Source: Nitratidesulfovibrio sp. SRB-5 (GTDB taxonomy: Bacteria; Desulfobacterota; Desulfovibrionia; Desulfovibrionales; Desulfovibrionaceae). Taken from it: DNA of 64,000 bases. The notes beneath the pieces are model-generated. The model had not been told where the DNA came from. It saw only the letters and a list, made by a program, of their open reading frames with translations, and searched no databases. The position numbers were made by a program, and so were the translations under genes. Each line of letters opens with the position of its first letter. Within the stretch, counting starts at the first letter, position 1. The stretch lies in the NCBI RefSeq assembly GCF_019931275.1, contig NZ_JAIOTY010000005.1, positions 16,079-80,078 on the forward strand, read 5' to 3'. This document shows, one piece after another, positions 1 through 7,941 of the stretch.

Positions 1-261
1 CAGCAGCCCCGCGCCCAGCGCCTGGCTGATGGCCGCCACCCCGGCGTTGGCCCCGGCCACGGCAACCACCAGCAGAAAGAACAGGCACTGCGAGACAAGA
101 CCGATGGCGGCCTGCACCTCTGGCTGGATGCGGCCCGCCACCCACACGTCGGTGAACCCGATGAGGAAGTGGAAGAGCATCATCAGCATCTGGGGCCATG
201 TCAGCCGCCAGATGCCGCGATAGGAAGCGTCGTCGCCCTGCGGGCGCGCGTGCTGCGACAT
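1..261 (-). CDS. MATE family efflux transporter, N-terminal part (cut by window edge)
   Basis: Reading the minus strand from an ATG at 261 gives 87 codons that continue past the left edge. The protein begins MSQHARPQGDDASYRGIWRL, then WPQMLMMLFHFLIGFTDVWV, then a second hydrophobic stretch rich in Val, Ala and Gly. The WPQMLMMLFHFL...D.W pattern is typical of the first helix of MATE (NorM/DinF-like) multidrug or organic-cation/Na+ antiporters, which sit in the inner membrane. The gene lies downstream of birA in the same orientation but is separated by 227 bp and a hairpin. Family assignment is fairly good; the substrate cannot be told. Confidence 0.7.
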   Translation of the reverse strand, partial: MSQHARPQGDDASYRGIWRLTWPQMLMMLFHFLIGFTDVWVAGRIQPEVQAAIGLVSQCLFFLLVVAVAGANAGVAAISQALGAGLL

Positions 262-432
262 CTCGTGCCGTCCGTTGGGTTCGGTGGTGGGCGTCGCACC
301 CGCCCGCAGGCATGATCCGGCGCAGGGCACGGGGCGTCGCCGCCCGCATGTGCGGGTGGCCGCCGCGTGGCCGGGCGCGCAAAAACCCGCGGCCGTGCCG
401 GAAACCGGCAGGGCCGAAGGAAAGGCGCGCCG

Positions 433-469
433 CGCGCCCGGCACCGGTGGATCACACCGGCAGGGCGCG
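433..469 (-). terminator. Hairpin downstream of birA, probable terminator
   Basis: The arms CGCGCCC (433-439) and GGGCGCG (463-469) enclose an inner CACCGG pairing. On the minus strand the hairpin is followed by a run containing TTTCCTT. It sits 20 bp past the birA stop. The T-tract is weak. Confidence 0.45.
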
Positions 470-488
470 GCCCCGAAGAGATAGGTGC

Positions 489-1487
489 TTACAGCCTGCT
501 GTCAATGACGTCGCCCGCATGCAGGCGATGTTCGCGCCCATCGGCATCCACCAGGCGCAGCAGGCCGTCGGGATCGACGTCGGCCACCAGCCCTTCCACC
601 ACGCCGTGCGGCGTGCCCACCCGCAGGGGGGTGCCGATGATGGCGGAAAGCTCCTTCCAGCGGGCGATGACCGGGCCGGGGTCGCCCTCGCGCAGGGCGG
701 CGTACCAGTGCTCGGCCCGTTCCAGAAAGGCGCGCAGCACGTCCACCCGCGACACGGGGCGGCCCAGTTCCGCCGCCAGCGATGTGGCCTTGCCGCGCAG
801 GTCTTCGGGCAGGTCCTCGACGCGGGTGTTCACGTTGATGCCCGCGCCGGTGACCACGTGGGACACGGCATCGGCCACCAGGGCCACCTCGGTCAGGTTG
901 CCCGACACCTTGCGGCCATGCAGCAGCACGTCGTTGGGCCATTTGGCGCGCGGGGCAAGACCGGTGACCTCGGCCACCGCCTCGGCCACGGCCACGGCGG
1001 TCATCAGGGTGACCAGCGGCGCGGCCTGCGGGGCAAGACGAGGCCGCAGCACCAGCGAAACGTACACCCCCACCCCGGCGGGCGACGCCCAGACGCGACC
1101 GGCGCGTCCGCGTCCGGCGGTCTGCGCCGATGCCGCCACCACGGTGCCTTCGGGGGCACCGCCCAGGGCCAGCAGCGCGGCCTCGCGGTTGGTGGATTCG
1201 GTGGATTCGTGCAGGACAAAATCTCCCTGCCCGAAACAGCGGGTGCGCAGCCCCCGGCGGACCCCGTCAACGGTCAGCACGTCGGCTTCGGCCAGCATCC
1301 GGTATCCCCGGCGGGTCATGGCCTCGATCTGGTGCCCTTCGCCGCGCAGCGTCCGCACGTGCTTGGCCACGGCGGCCCGGCTTACGCCAAGCAACCGTGA
1401 AAGTTCCTCTCCCGATCGCCAGTTGCCGCCCGCTTCGCGCAACATGGCGAACACACGACCCTTCGTGGGCGTCCTGTCTGTGTCCAC
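489..1487 (-). CDS. birA: Bifunctional biotin-protein ligase / biotin operon repressor BirA
   Basis: 332 residues starting at GTG 1487. The N-terminal 60 residues form a winged HTH (SGEELSRLLGVSRAAVAKHV), so this is the DNA-binding class of BirA and not a ligase-only protein. The ligase domain shows the biotinyl-AMP loop GRGRAGRVWASP, the KWPNDVLLHGRKVSGNL segment and a C-terminal SH3-like end. It would make biotinyl-5'-AMP, biotinylate acceptor proteins, and repress the biotin genes when acceptors are saturated. It is divergent from bioB, and a BirA palindrome begins 5 bp upstream of its own start, so it may also regulate itself. Confidence 0.95.
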   Translation of the reverse strand: MDTDRTPTKGRVFAMLREAGGNWRSGEELSRLLGVSRAAVAKHVRTLRGEGHQIEAMTRRGYRMLAEADVLTVDGVRRGLRTRCFGQGDFVLHESTESTNREAALLALGGAPEGTVVAASAQTAGRGRAGRVWASPAGVGVYVSLVLRPRLAPQAAPLVTLMTAVAVAEAVAEVTGLAPRAKWPNDVLLHGRKVSGNLTEVALVADAVSHVVTGAGINVNTRVEDLPEDLRGKATSLAAELGRPVSRVDVLRAFLERAEHWYAALREGDPGPVIARWKELSAIIGTPLRVGTPHGVVEGLVADVDPDGLLRLVDADGREHRLHAGDVIDSRL

Positions 1488-1492
1488 GGCGA

Positions 1493-1525
1493 TTGTAAAC
1501 CATCAGGCAATTGCTTGGTTGACAA
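1493..1525. promoter_or_regulatory. BirA operator
   Basis: TTGTAAACC (1493-1501), 15 bp, then GGTTGACAA (1517-1525). This matches the widely conserved BirA consensus TTGTAAACC-N14/15-GGTTTACAA with one mismatch. It lies between the divergent birA and bioB starts, and its right half contains the TTGACA proposed as the bioB -35 box. Confidence 0.92.
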
Positions 1526-1547
1526 AAAGGAACACGCCCGCTACTCG
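1519..1547 (+). promoter_or_regulatory. Candidate sigma-70 promoter of the bio operon
   Basis: A perfect TTGACA (1519-1524) lies inside the right half of the BirA site, followed after 17 bp by a weak -10, TACTCG (1542-1547). BirA binding would cover the -35. The bioB ATG is about 37 bp further on. Confidence 0.5.
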
Positions 1548-1583
1548 CCCTGAACTGCCATTCAACAGGAGCGATACCGAGAC

Positions 1584-2678
1584 ATGAACCCCCTGCTGGA
1601 ACGTCTGTGCGCGCGCCTTTCGGACACCATTCCCCCCGGAACGGAAACTCCGTACGCATCGCCAAGCCACGCCCGCACGGAGGAAGCCCCCTGGTCCGGC
1701 ATCACCGGAGAAGAGGCGCTCGCCGTGGCGCGGCTGCCCGCGTCCGACATCCTGGACATCCTGGCCGTGGCGCAGGCCGTGCGTTCGGCCCACAAGGGGC
1801 CGTTGGCGACCACTTGCGGCATCGTCAACGCCAAGTCGGGCCGGTGCGGCGAGGATTGCGCCTTTTGCGCCCAATCGTCGCACCACGACACGGGTGCCCC
1901 GGTGCATGCGCTGCTCGGCCCCGACGCGTTGCTGCGCCATGCGGAAGAACTGGCCCGCGCGGGGGTGCGCCGCTTCGGCATCGTGACCAGCGGCAACGCC
2001 CTTTCGGAACGGGAGTTCGACGCGGTCTGCCATGCGGCGCGCCTGCTGCGCGACCGTGTGGACATCGGCCTGTGCGCCTCCCTGGGGCAACTCGCCACCG
2101 GGTCCGCCGAGAGCGGAAACCGGGGAGAACGAGCGCGCCGCCTGAAGGACGCAGGCATCTCCAGCTACCACCACAATCTTGAAACGGCCAGAAGTTTTTT
2201 CCCGCAGGTATGTACCACACACCCTTACGACGACGACATGGCCACCGTGCGCGAGGCCGCGCGGGCGGGTCTGCGCACCTGTTGCGGCGGCATCCTGGGC
2301 CTTGGCGAAACGTGGGAACACCGCGTGGAACTGGCCCTGACCCTGCGTGAACTGGACGTGGACTCCATCCCGCTGAACTTCCTGCATCCCGTTCCGGGCA
2401 CACGGCTGGGCCACCGCAGTCCGCTGCCCCCCATGGAGGCCCTGCGGGCCATTGCCGTGTTCCGGCTGCTTCACCCGCAGCGGGACATACTGGTGTGCGG
2501 CGGGCGCGAGACGACCCTTGGCCAGTGGCAGTCGTGGGTATTCGCCGCCGGGGCCAACGGGCTGATGGTGGGCAACTACCTGACCACGGCGGGCCGCGCC
2601 CTTGCCGACGACATGGAGATGCTGGCCGCGCTGGGCGTGGGCGAAATTTCCCGCAAAGGCGAGGGGGCACGGGCATGA
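1584..2678 (+). CDS. bioB: Biotin synthase BioB
   Basis: 364 residues. A radical SAM enzyme that inserts sulfur into dethiobiotin, the last step of biotin synthesis. The radical-SAM cysteines are C88, C92 and C95 (CGEDCAFC). The family motif usually written YNHNLD appears here as YHHNLET, and the C-terminal VGNYLTTAGR segment is typical. About 20 residues longer than the E. coli enzyme, mostly at the N-terminus. First gene of a nine-gene operon in which almost every junction overlaps; its TGA overlaps the bioA ATG (ATGA at 2675). An AGGAG lies 12 nt before the start. Confidence 0.97.
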   Translation: MNPLLERLCARLSDTIPPGTETPYASPSHARTEEAPWSGITGEEALAVARLPASDILDILAVAQAVRSAHKGPLATTCGIVNAKSGRCGEDCAFCAQSSHHDTGAPVHALLGPDALLRHAEELARAGVRRFGIVTSGNALSEREFDAVCHAARLLRDRVDIGLCASLGQLATGSAESGNRGERARRLKDAGISSYHHNLETARSFFPQVCTTHPYDDDMATVREAARAGLRTCCGGILGLGETWEHRVELALTLRELDVDSIPLNFLHPVPGTRLGHRSPLPPMEALRAIAVFRLLHPQRDILVCGGRETTLGQWQSWVFAAGANGLMVGNYLTTAGRALADDMEMLAALGVGEISRKGEGARA

Positions 2679-4168
2679 GCGGACGGACCATGGATACCGG
2701 CATGCCCGGAGCGGCCCCCACTCCCCCCGCCGCAACGGACGCCACCCTGCGCCTGCGCGCGCTGGACAAGGCCCACGTGTGGCACCCCTTCACCCAGATG
2801 CGCGACTGGCTGGCGGCGGACCCGCTGGTCATCGCCGCCGCCGAAGGCAACCGGCTCACGGACACCGACGGCGTGTCCTATCTGGACGGAGTTTCCTCGC
2901 TGTGGACCAACGTGCACGGACATCGCCACCCCCGGCTGGACGCGGCCATCCGCGCGCAACTGGACAAGGTGGCCCACACCACCTTGCTGGGGCTGGGCAG
3001 CGAACCATCCATAGAACTGGCGGCGCGCCTTGCCGCCATCGCCCCGCAGGGGCTGACGCGGGCATTCTATTCCGACAGCGGGTCCACGTCGGTGGAGGTG
3101 GCGCTGAAGATCGCCTTCCAGTTTCACCGTCAGGCCCCGGCGCATCTGGGTGGAGACGCCCGGCGCACCCGCTTTCTCAGCCTGCGCAACGCCTACCATG
3201 GCGACACGGTGGGCGCCGTGGCCCTGGGCGGCATGGCCCTGTTCCATTCCATCTATGCGCCGCTGCTGTTCGACACGGTGAAGGCGGAAAGCCCGTACTG
3301 CTACCGCTGCCCCTTCGGGCGGCAGGCCGAGGCGTGCGAGCGGGAATGCATCACCCACATGGAAACGCTGTTCGCCCGGCACGGCCACGAACTGTGCGCC
3401 GCCGTGGTGGAACCGCTGGTGCAGGGCGCGGCGGGCATGCTGTTGCAGCCCCCCGGCTGGCTGCGTCGGGTGCGCGAACTGTGCGACGAGCACGGGGTTT
3501 TCCTGGTGGCGGACGAGGTGGCCGTGGGCTTCGGCAAGACCGGCACCCTGTTCGCCTGCGAGCAGGAAGGGGTGGCGCCCGACTTCCTGTGCCTGGCCAA
3601 GGGCATTTCCGGCGGCTACCTGCCGCTGGCCGCCACCCTGACCACCGAGCGGGTGCACGACGGCTTTCTGGCCCGCCACGAGGAACTGCGCACCTTCTTC
3701 CACGGCCACACCTACACCGGCAACCCGCTGGCCTGCGCGGCGGCCATCGCCTCGCTGGACGTGTTCGAGGAAGAGCGGGTGATGGAACGGCTGCAACCGA
3801 AGATCGCCCGGCTGGCCGCGCGGCTGGATACGCTGCGCGACCTGCCCCACGTGGGGGACATTCGCCAGCGCGGCGTGATGACCGGCATCGAGATGGTGCG
3901 GAACCGCGCAACGAAGGACCCCTACGATCTGGCCCAACGCATGGGCCACCGGGTGACCCTGGAGGCGCGGCGGCGCGGGGTGATCGTCCGACCGCTGGGC
4001 GACGTGATGGTGCTCATGCCGCCCCTGTCCATCACCGACGAGGAGATCGACCTGCTGGTGGACGCCACGGGCGAGGCCATCCGCGCGGTGACCGAGCGCG
4101 GGGCCACCGGCGGATTGGACATGCCGAACGGATTTGGCGGCCTGCCGCCCGCGCCGGGGGTGGCATGA
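2675..4168 (+). CDS. bioA: Adenosylmethionine-8-amino-7-oxononanoate aminotransferase BioA
   Basis: 497 residues from the ATG overlapping the bioB stop. A PLP class-III aminotransferase that converts KAPA to DAPA with SAM as amino donor. Visible motifs are WHPFTQM near the N-terminus, [13 protein letters not shown], the Asp loop [20 protein letters not shown], the PLP-lysine segment [17 protein letters not shown], and [17 protein letters not shown]. It is longer than most BioA proteins (about 430-460), with extra residues at both ends. Its TGA overlaps the next ATG at 4165. Confidence 0.96.
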   Translation: MSGRTMDTGMPGAAPTPPAATDATLRLRALDKAHVWHPFTQMRDWLAADPLVIAAAEGNRLTDTDGVSYLDGVSSLWTNVHGHRHPRLDAAIRAQLDKVAHTTLLGLGSEPSIELAARLAAIAPQGLTRAFYSDSGSTSVEVALKIAFQFHRQAPAHLGGDARRTRFLSLRNAYHGDTVGAVALGGMALFHSIYAPLLFDTVKAESPYCYRCPFGRQAEACERECITHMETLFARHGHELCAAVVEPLVQGAAGMLLQPPGWLRRVRELCDEHGVFLVADEVAVGFGKTGTLFACEQEGVAPDFLCLAKGISGGYLPLAATLTTERVHDGFLARHEELRTFFHGHTYTGNPLACAAAIASLDVFEEERVMERLQPKIARLAARLDTLRDLPHVGDIRQRGVMTGIEMVRNRATKDPYDLAQRMGHRVTLEARRRGVIVRPLGDVMVLMPPLSITDEEIDLLVDATGEAIRAVTERGATGGLDMPNGFGGLPPAPGVA

Positions 4169-4644
4169 CCGCCACGGCAGACACGCACCCCACCGTACGG
4201 AGCGGGGTGTTCCGGTTCGACCCGGCCCACCCGCTGTTCGTGGATCATTTCCCCGGCGCCCCCGTGGTGCCGGGGTCGTGCATCGTGCAGGCCTTTGCGG
4301 ACGAAGCGTCGCGCTGGGCCCGCGAGCACGCTCGGGGCGACGGTCCGGATGGCCGCCTGCCCGAAGAGACGCCGCACGAGGCATGCGCGGCGCCCGCACT
4401 ACACCCCGTACGCCCCGTACGTGAAATGCGCGGGTTCCGCTTCCGGCGCTTCGTGACCCCGGGGGACTACGGCTTTCGCATGGAATGCACACGCGACGGC
4501 CTGCGCTGCTCGCTGCACGCGCTGCCGCACGGGCACGCCGGTGCGGCGGGGCACGGGACGAACGGGCCGGAAGCATCAGGCGGACCGGACGCCACGGCAG
4601 GCCCCGCCCTTGCCCCCCTGGTCACCGGGGTGCTGGCGTGGTAG
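4165..4644 (+). CDS. FabZ-like hotdog 3-hydroxyacyl-ACP dehydratase subunit 1 (His half-site)
   Basis: 159 residues. The segment HPLFVDHFPGAPVVPGSCIV matches the FabZ/FabA active-site loop (GHFPGxPVxPG) and carries the catalytic His as H28. In FabZ the second catalytic residue, a Glu, lies 14 residues after the His; here that position is Gln (Q42, in SCIVQAFADEA). The rest has the FRF.RFVTPGDYG strand typical of the fold, plus a poorly conserved insertion around residues 53-83. It starts at the ATG overlapping the bioA stop. Probable role: dehydration of 3-hydroxyacyl-ACP intermediates on the way to pimeloyl-ACP. The missing Glu suggests it needs a partner, presumably the protein encoded at 7402-7941. 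Confidence 0.75.
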   Translation: MTATADTHPTVRSGVFRFDPAHPLFVDHFPGAPVVPGSCIVQAFADEASRWAREHARGDGPDGRLPEETPHEACAAPALHPVRPVREMRGFRFRRFVTPGDYGFRMECTRDGLRCSLHALPHGHAGAAGHGTNGPEASGGPDATAGPALAPLVTGVLAW

Positions 4645-5468
4645 CCGCCGCCGGATCGCCCTCCCGCCTGCGCGGCCCCGTGCTCATCGCCGGGGGCACG
4701 TGCGAACTGGGGCTGGCCCTGGGGGCGACGCTGGCCGCCGACGGCATGGGCGTGGCCCTGACCGCGCGCGATGCGGCGGGCGCGGCGCGCATCCACGCGG
4801 CCCTGCCGGAAGCGACGGTACTGCGCCTGCACGCGCGCGGGCCGGAACGGAACACCGCCGGACAGGATTTCACCACGCCGCCTGCAATCGACGGAGCGGA
4901 CGCCGAAAACGACACCCCGGAAACCCTGCCCGAACGCGCCCGCGCGGCACTGGGCGAGGCGCCCCGGCTGTTCGTGGACCTGCTGCATTCGCGCTTCGAA
5001 TGCCTGCTGGCCGGGGCGGACCCCGCCGACATCGACCTGTGGGCCGCGCGCGACATCGCCTTTCGCGCCCGGCTGCTGCGGGCCGTCAGCCGATCCATGC
5101 TGGCCGCGCGCGACGGGCGGTGCGTGTTCGTCTCGTCCTCCGCCGCAGAGCGGGCCGCGCCGGGGCAGGGCTACTACGCCGCCGCCAAGCTGGCCGGAGA
5201 AGCCCTGTACCGCGCCGTGGGCGTGGAACTGGCCCCGCGCGGGGTCACCGCCTGTTCGCTGCGGCTGGGCTGGCTGGATGCGGGCCGGGGCGCGCCGTTC
5301 CTGCAATCCCGTGCCGCAGACGCCCCCCTGCCGCCCACCGGGCGTACCGTGACCGTTGCCGAGGCCGTACAGACCCTGCGCTTTCTGCTGACCGCCCCGG
5401 CCACGGCCATCAACGCCACCACCCTGACCTGCGACGGCGGCTTCGGCGCGCTGAAACCGGCCAGCTGA
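4638..5468 (+). CDS. Short-chain dehydrogenase/reductase, 3-oxoacyl-ACP reductase-like (FabG-type)
   Basis: 276 residues from GTG 4638, overlapping the previous stop by 7 bp. It has a Rossmann start VLIAGGTCELGLALGATLA, where the usual TGxxxGIG is replaced by GGTCELG. The SDR catalytic Ser-Tyr-Lys set is intact (VFVSSSAAERAAPGQGYYAA then K), and the C-terminal TCDGGFGALKPA matches the DGG end of FabG. The NNAG motif of FabG is not recognisable. Given its place between the dehydratase-like gene and the ACP, it probably reduces the 3-oxo intermediate of pimeloyl-ACP synthesis. The cofactor is not certain. Confidence 0.8.
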   Translation: MVAAAGSPSRLRGPVLIAGGTCELGLALGATLAADGMGVALTARDAAGAARIHAALPEATVLRLHARGPERNTAGQDFTTPPAIDGADAENDTPETLPERARAALGEAPRLFVDLLHSRFECLLAGADPADIDLWAARDIAFRARLLRAVSRSMLAARDGRCVFVSSSAAERAAPGQGYYAAAKLAGEALYRAVGVELAPRGVTACSLRLGWLDAGRGAPFLQSRAADAPLPPTGRTVTVAEAVQTLRFLLTAPATAINATTLTCDGGFGALKPAS

Positions 5469-5546
5469 CGCCAACGCCCGCACGCCCACGCACCGGCAAG
5501 GCCCCCTTCACCCTCCCTTTGCATCAAACCCCACAGGCAGAACACC

Positions 5547-5969
5547 ATGCCCTCACATATCCGACACCAACCGCACGACTCGCACGACATTGTAGCGGCC
5601 ATAGCCGCGCTGGTGGCCCCCATCTTCGACGTGGACGCAGCCACCCTGTCGCCCGCCACCCGGCTTATGGCCGACCTGCCCTGCGAATCCATCGACCTGC
5701 TGGAAATCGGCGCGGGGCTGAACCGCCGCTTCGCCATTCCCGTGCGCGATGCCGCCGCCTTTCTCACCGACCTGCGCATCCACGTGCTGGAGGCGGAACG
5801 CACCGGCGAAGCGCCCGCAGCCCGGCTGGCGCGGGAATATCCGCACCTGTCCGCCGCCCGCGTGGCGGAGGTGCTGGCGGCGGTGCGCGTGCCCGGCGCG
5901 CCCCCGGTGCTGACCATCGGTGATGTGGCGGCGTACGTGGCGTGGTCCCTGACGCGAAACAACGGATAG
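5547..5969 (+). CDS. Acyl carrier protein, dedicated to the biotin operon, with internal insertion
   Basis: 140 residues. The phosphopantetheine site is in LPCESIDLLEIG, with S48 as the attachment residue. ACP helix II (LLEIGAGLNRRFAIPV) follows, and a helix-IV-like end LTIGDVAAYVAWSL closes the protein. In E. coli ACP the serine and the start of helix IV are about 27 residues apart; here they are about 75, so roughly 48 extra residues are inserted. A standard ACP is about 78 residues. It probably carries the growing C3-C7 dicarboxylic chain and may present pimeloyl-ACP to BioF. It is preceded by a 78-bp gap, the largest in the operon, and followed by the ketosynthase. Confidence 0.82.
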   Translation: MPSHIRHQPHDSHDIVAAIAALVAPIFDVDAATLSPATRLMADLPCESIDLLEIGAGLNRRFAIPVRDAAAFLTDLRIHVLEAERTGEAPAARLAREYPHLSAARVAEVLAAVRVPGAPPVLTIGDVAAYVAWSLTRNNG

Positions 5970-6010
5970 CCGGTCCGGACGGCACCGCCGCGCCGAGGCC
6001 CGACAAACAC

Positions 6011-7405
6011 ATGCAGCCGCCCTCTTCTCCCTTCCATCCCCCCCGCCGCGTGGTCATCACCGGCGCGGGCGCGGTAACCCCGCTGGGGCACACCCCGCAG
6101 GACATGGCGCGCGCCATCCGCGAGGGGCGCAGCCCGTTCCGCCATGCCCCGGCCCTGCCCGGCGCGGCCTGCGCCCCGGTGCCGGACTTCGACGCCGCAA
6201 CGGCCACCGGACGCTGGCGGCACCGCCGCTATCTTTCGCGCGGGGGGCAACTGGCCCTTGCCGCCGCCCTGACCGCCACCCGGCAGGCCGGATACGCCTG
6301 TGACAATGGGACCGGGGGGACCGGGGGCACAGGGGGAATCAGGGGAATGGGGAGAGCGGGCGACACCGGCTCCGCAACGGGCGACGGCGGCACGCCCCTC
6401 CTGCCCCGCCTTCCGGACGACACCGCGCTGGTGGCCGCCAGCGGCCCCAACATGGACGTGGGGGCGGACTTTCCCGCCGCGTGCGCACCGCGCACAGGGG
6501 ACTACGCCGCACTATCCGGTCTGGAACACCCCGATCTGGACGCCCTGTGGATGCTGCGCTGGCTGCCCAACACCGCCGCCTCCGCCGTGGCCATGCGCTG
6601 CGGCGTCCGGGGCGAAGGGCTGGTGCTGGGCACGGCCTGCGCCGCCTCGTTGCAGGCCGTGGGCGAGGCCGCCCGGCGGGTGCGCTGGGGCCTTGCCCCG
6701 GCGGCGCTGGCCGTGGGGGGCGATTCGCGCCTGTCGGAAGGGGGATTGCTGGGCTACGCCCGCGCCGGGGCCATCCAGCGCGACATGGACCCCGCCGACG
6801 CCGACGCACCGCACCGCGCCTGCCGCCCCTTCGACGCCGCGCGGCGCGGCTTCGTGCCCGGCGAGGGAGGCGCCGCCTTCGTGCTGGAGCCGCTGGACAC
6901 GGCGCTGGCCCGCAGGGCCACGCCACTGGCCGAAGTGCTGGGCATGGGGGCCACGCTGGACGGCCATGCCCTGACCGCCCCGGAACCCGACGCCCGCCGG
7001 GCCGAGGCCGCCGTGCGCGGCGCGCTGGCCGAAGCGGGGCTTGCCCCCGGCGACGTGCACTGGGTGGCGGCCCACGGCACCGGCACCGCCCTCAACGACG
7101 CGGCGGAAATCCGCCTGCTGGAACGGCTGTTCGCCGACGCGGGCCACGCCCCCGCCGTCACCGCCGTGAAGTCGTGGACCGGGCACTGCGCCTCGGCCTG
7201 CGGCGCGGTGGAACTGGCCGTCCTGCTGGCCTGCGCGGCGGACGGCTTTCTGCCGCCGGTGCGCAACCTGACCACGCCGGAGAGCGCGCGGCTGGATTTC
7301 GTGCGTCAACCACGCCCATTGCCCGCTTCCGGCAAGGGTTCCATCGGCTTGCTGCTCAATTTCGGCTTCGGCGGGCAGAACGCCGCGCTGGTGGTGCGGC
7401 TGTGA
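6011..7405 (+). CDS. Beta-ketoacyl-ACP synthase (KAS I/II type) of the biotin operon
   Basis: 464 residues from ATG 6011. An in-frame GTG at 5942 would overlap the ACP gene by 28 bp and is an alternative. The thiolase-fold Cys-His-His triad is complete: C210 (GTACAASLQA), H355 (AAHGTGTALND) and H392 (WTGHCASACGA). RRVVITGAGAVTPLG at the start is typical of FabF. A glycine-rich stretch around residues 98-120 (NGTGGTGGTGGIRGMG) looks like an expanded linker. Probable role: decarboxylative condensation with malonyl-ACP to extend a short dicarboxylic starter. The starter is unknown; functional comparison with BioZ, which uses glutaryl-CoA, is an inference. Confidence 0.88.
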   Translation: MQPPSSPFHPPRRVVITGAGAVTPLGHTPQDMARAIREGRSPFRHAPALPGAACAPVPDFDAATATGRWRHRRYLSRGGQLALAAALTATRQAGYACDNGTGGTGGTGGIRGMGRAGDTGSATGDGGTPLLPRLPDDTALVAASGPNMDVGADFPAACAPRTGDYAALSGLEHPDLDALWMLRWLPNTAASAVAMRCGVRGEGLVLGTACAASLQAVGEAARRVRWGLAPAALAVGGDSRLSEGGLLGYARAGAIQRDMDPADADAPHRACRPFDAARRGFVPGEGGAAFVLEPLDTALARRATPLAEVLGMGATLDGHALTAPEPDARRAEAAVRGALAEAGLAPGDVHWVAAHGTGTALNDAAEIRLLERLFADAGHAPAVTAVKSWTGHCASACGAVELAVLLACAADGFLPPVRNLTTPESARLDFVRQPRPLPASGKGSIGLLLNFGFGGQNAALVVRL

Positions 7406-7941
7406 CCCTTTTCCGCCACGCCCTTCCGGAGGAAACTCCGGACCGCTTCCTGCTGCTGGACCGACTGGACAGTTGCGACGAAACCGGAGCCACGGCCCGC
7501 CGCGCCTTCACCGCCGCGCCCCCGTGGCAGGGGCTGGAAGCCATGGCCCAATTGGCCGCGCTGCACGCCCGATGGACAGCCGACTTCAAGCTGCACGCCT
7601 TTCTGCTGACGGTGGAGGAATGCACCTGGCCGGACCACGTACCGGCAGCCGACATGCGCCCTGACATGCGCCCCGGCATGCCACGCCTCACACCGGGCGG
7701 CGCACTGCGCGGCACCCTGCGCATTGGGGCCTGCCTGCTGGCCGAAAGCGACCGCGCGGCCACCTACGCGACCACCATCACACCCCTGCCAGCATTCTCC
7801 GACGCGGCCCTCGCGCCTGCGCCCCCCTGCATGGCCGCCACCCTGACCATTGGCCGCACGGCCTACGACACCCGCTTCAACGGCGACACACTCACCGCCC
7901 GTTATCGAGAGACCTTCGCATGGCTGACCAGAACCGCCTGA
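7402..7941 (+). CDS. FabZ-like hotdog dehydratase subunit 2 (Glu half-site)
   Basis: 179 residues from GTG 7402, which overlaps the ketosynthase stop (GTGA). It has a FabZ-like N-terminus (TPDRFLLLDRLDSCDE, compare the FabZ RFPFLLVDR motif) and the central-helix motif LEAMAQLAALHARW, with E46 at the catalytic Glu position. The loop that should carry the catalytic His (GHFPG) is replaced by a short FTAAPPWQG without His. It is therefore the mirror image of the 4165-4644 product. Around residues 80-93 there is a short MRPDMRPGMP repeat. Probably forms a heterodimeric dehydratase with the other hotdog protein; a purely structural role is possible. Confidence 0.65.
   Translation: MTLFRHALPEETPDRFLLLDRLDSCDETGATARRAFTAAPPWQGLEAMAQLAALHARWTADFKLHAFLLTVEECTWPDHVPAADMRPDMRPGMPRLTPGGALRGTLRIGACLLAESDRAATYATTITPLPAFSDAALAPAPPCMAATLTIGRTAYDTRFNGDTLTARYRETFAWLTRTA

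Noticed and set aside
198..1400. Long open frame on the plus strand opposite birA
   Set aside because: High GC keeps antisense frames open. The protein is His/Gly/Gln-rich with no family motif, while the minus strand gives a clear BirA.
2576..4576. 666-codon open frame antisense to bioA
   Set aside because: Composition (His, Gln, Gly, Arg) and lack of motifs mark it as a shadow of bioA and the first hotdog gene.
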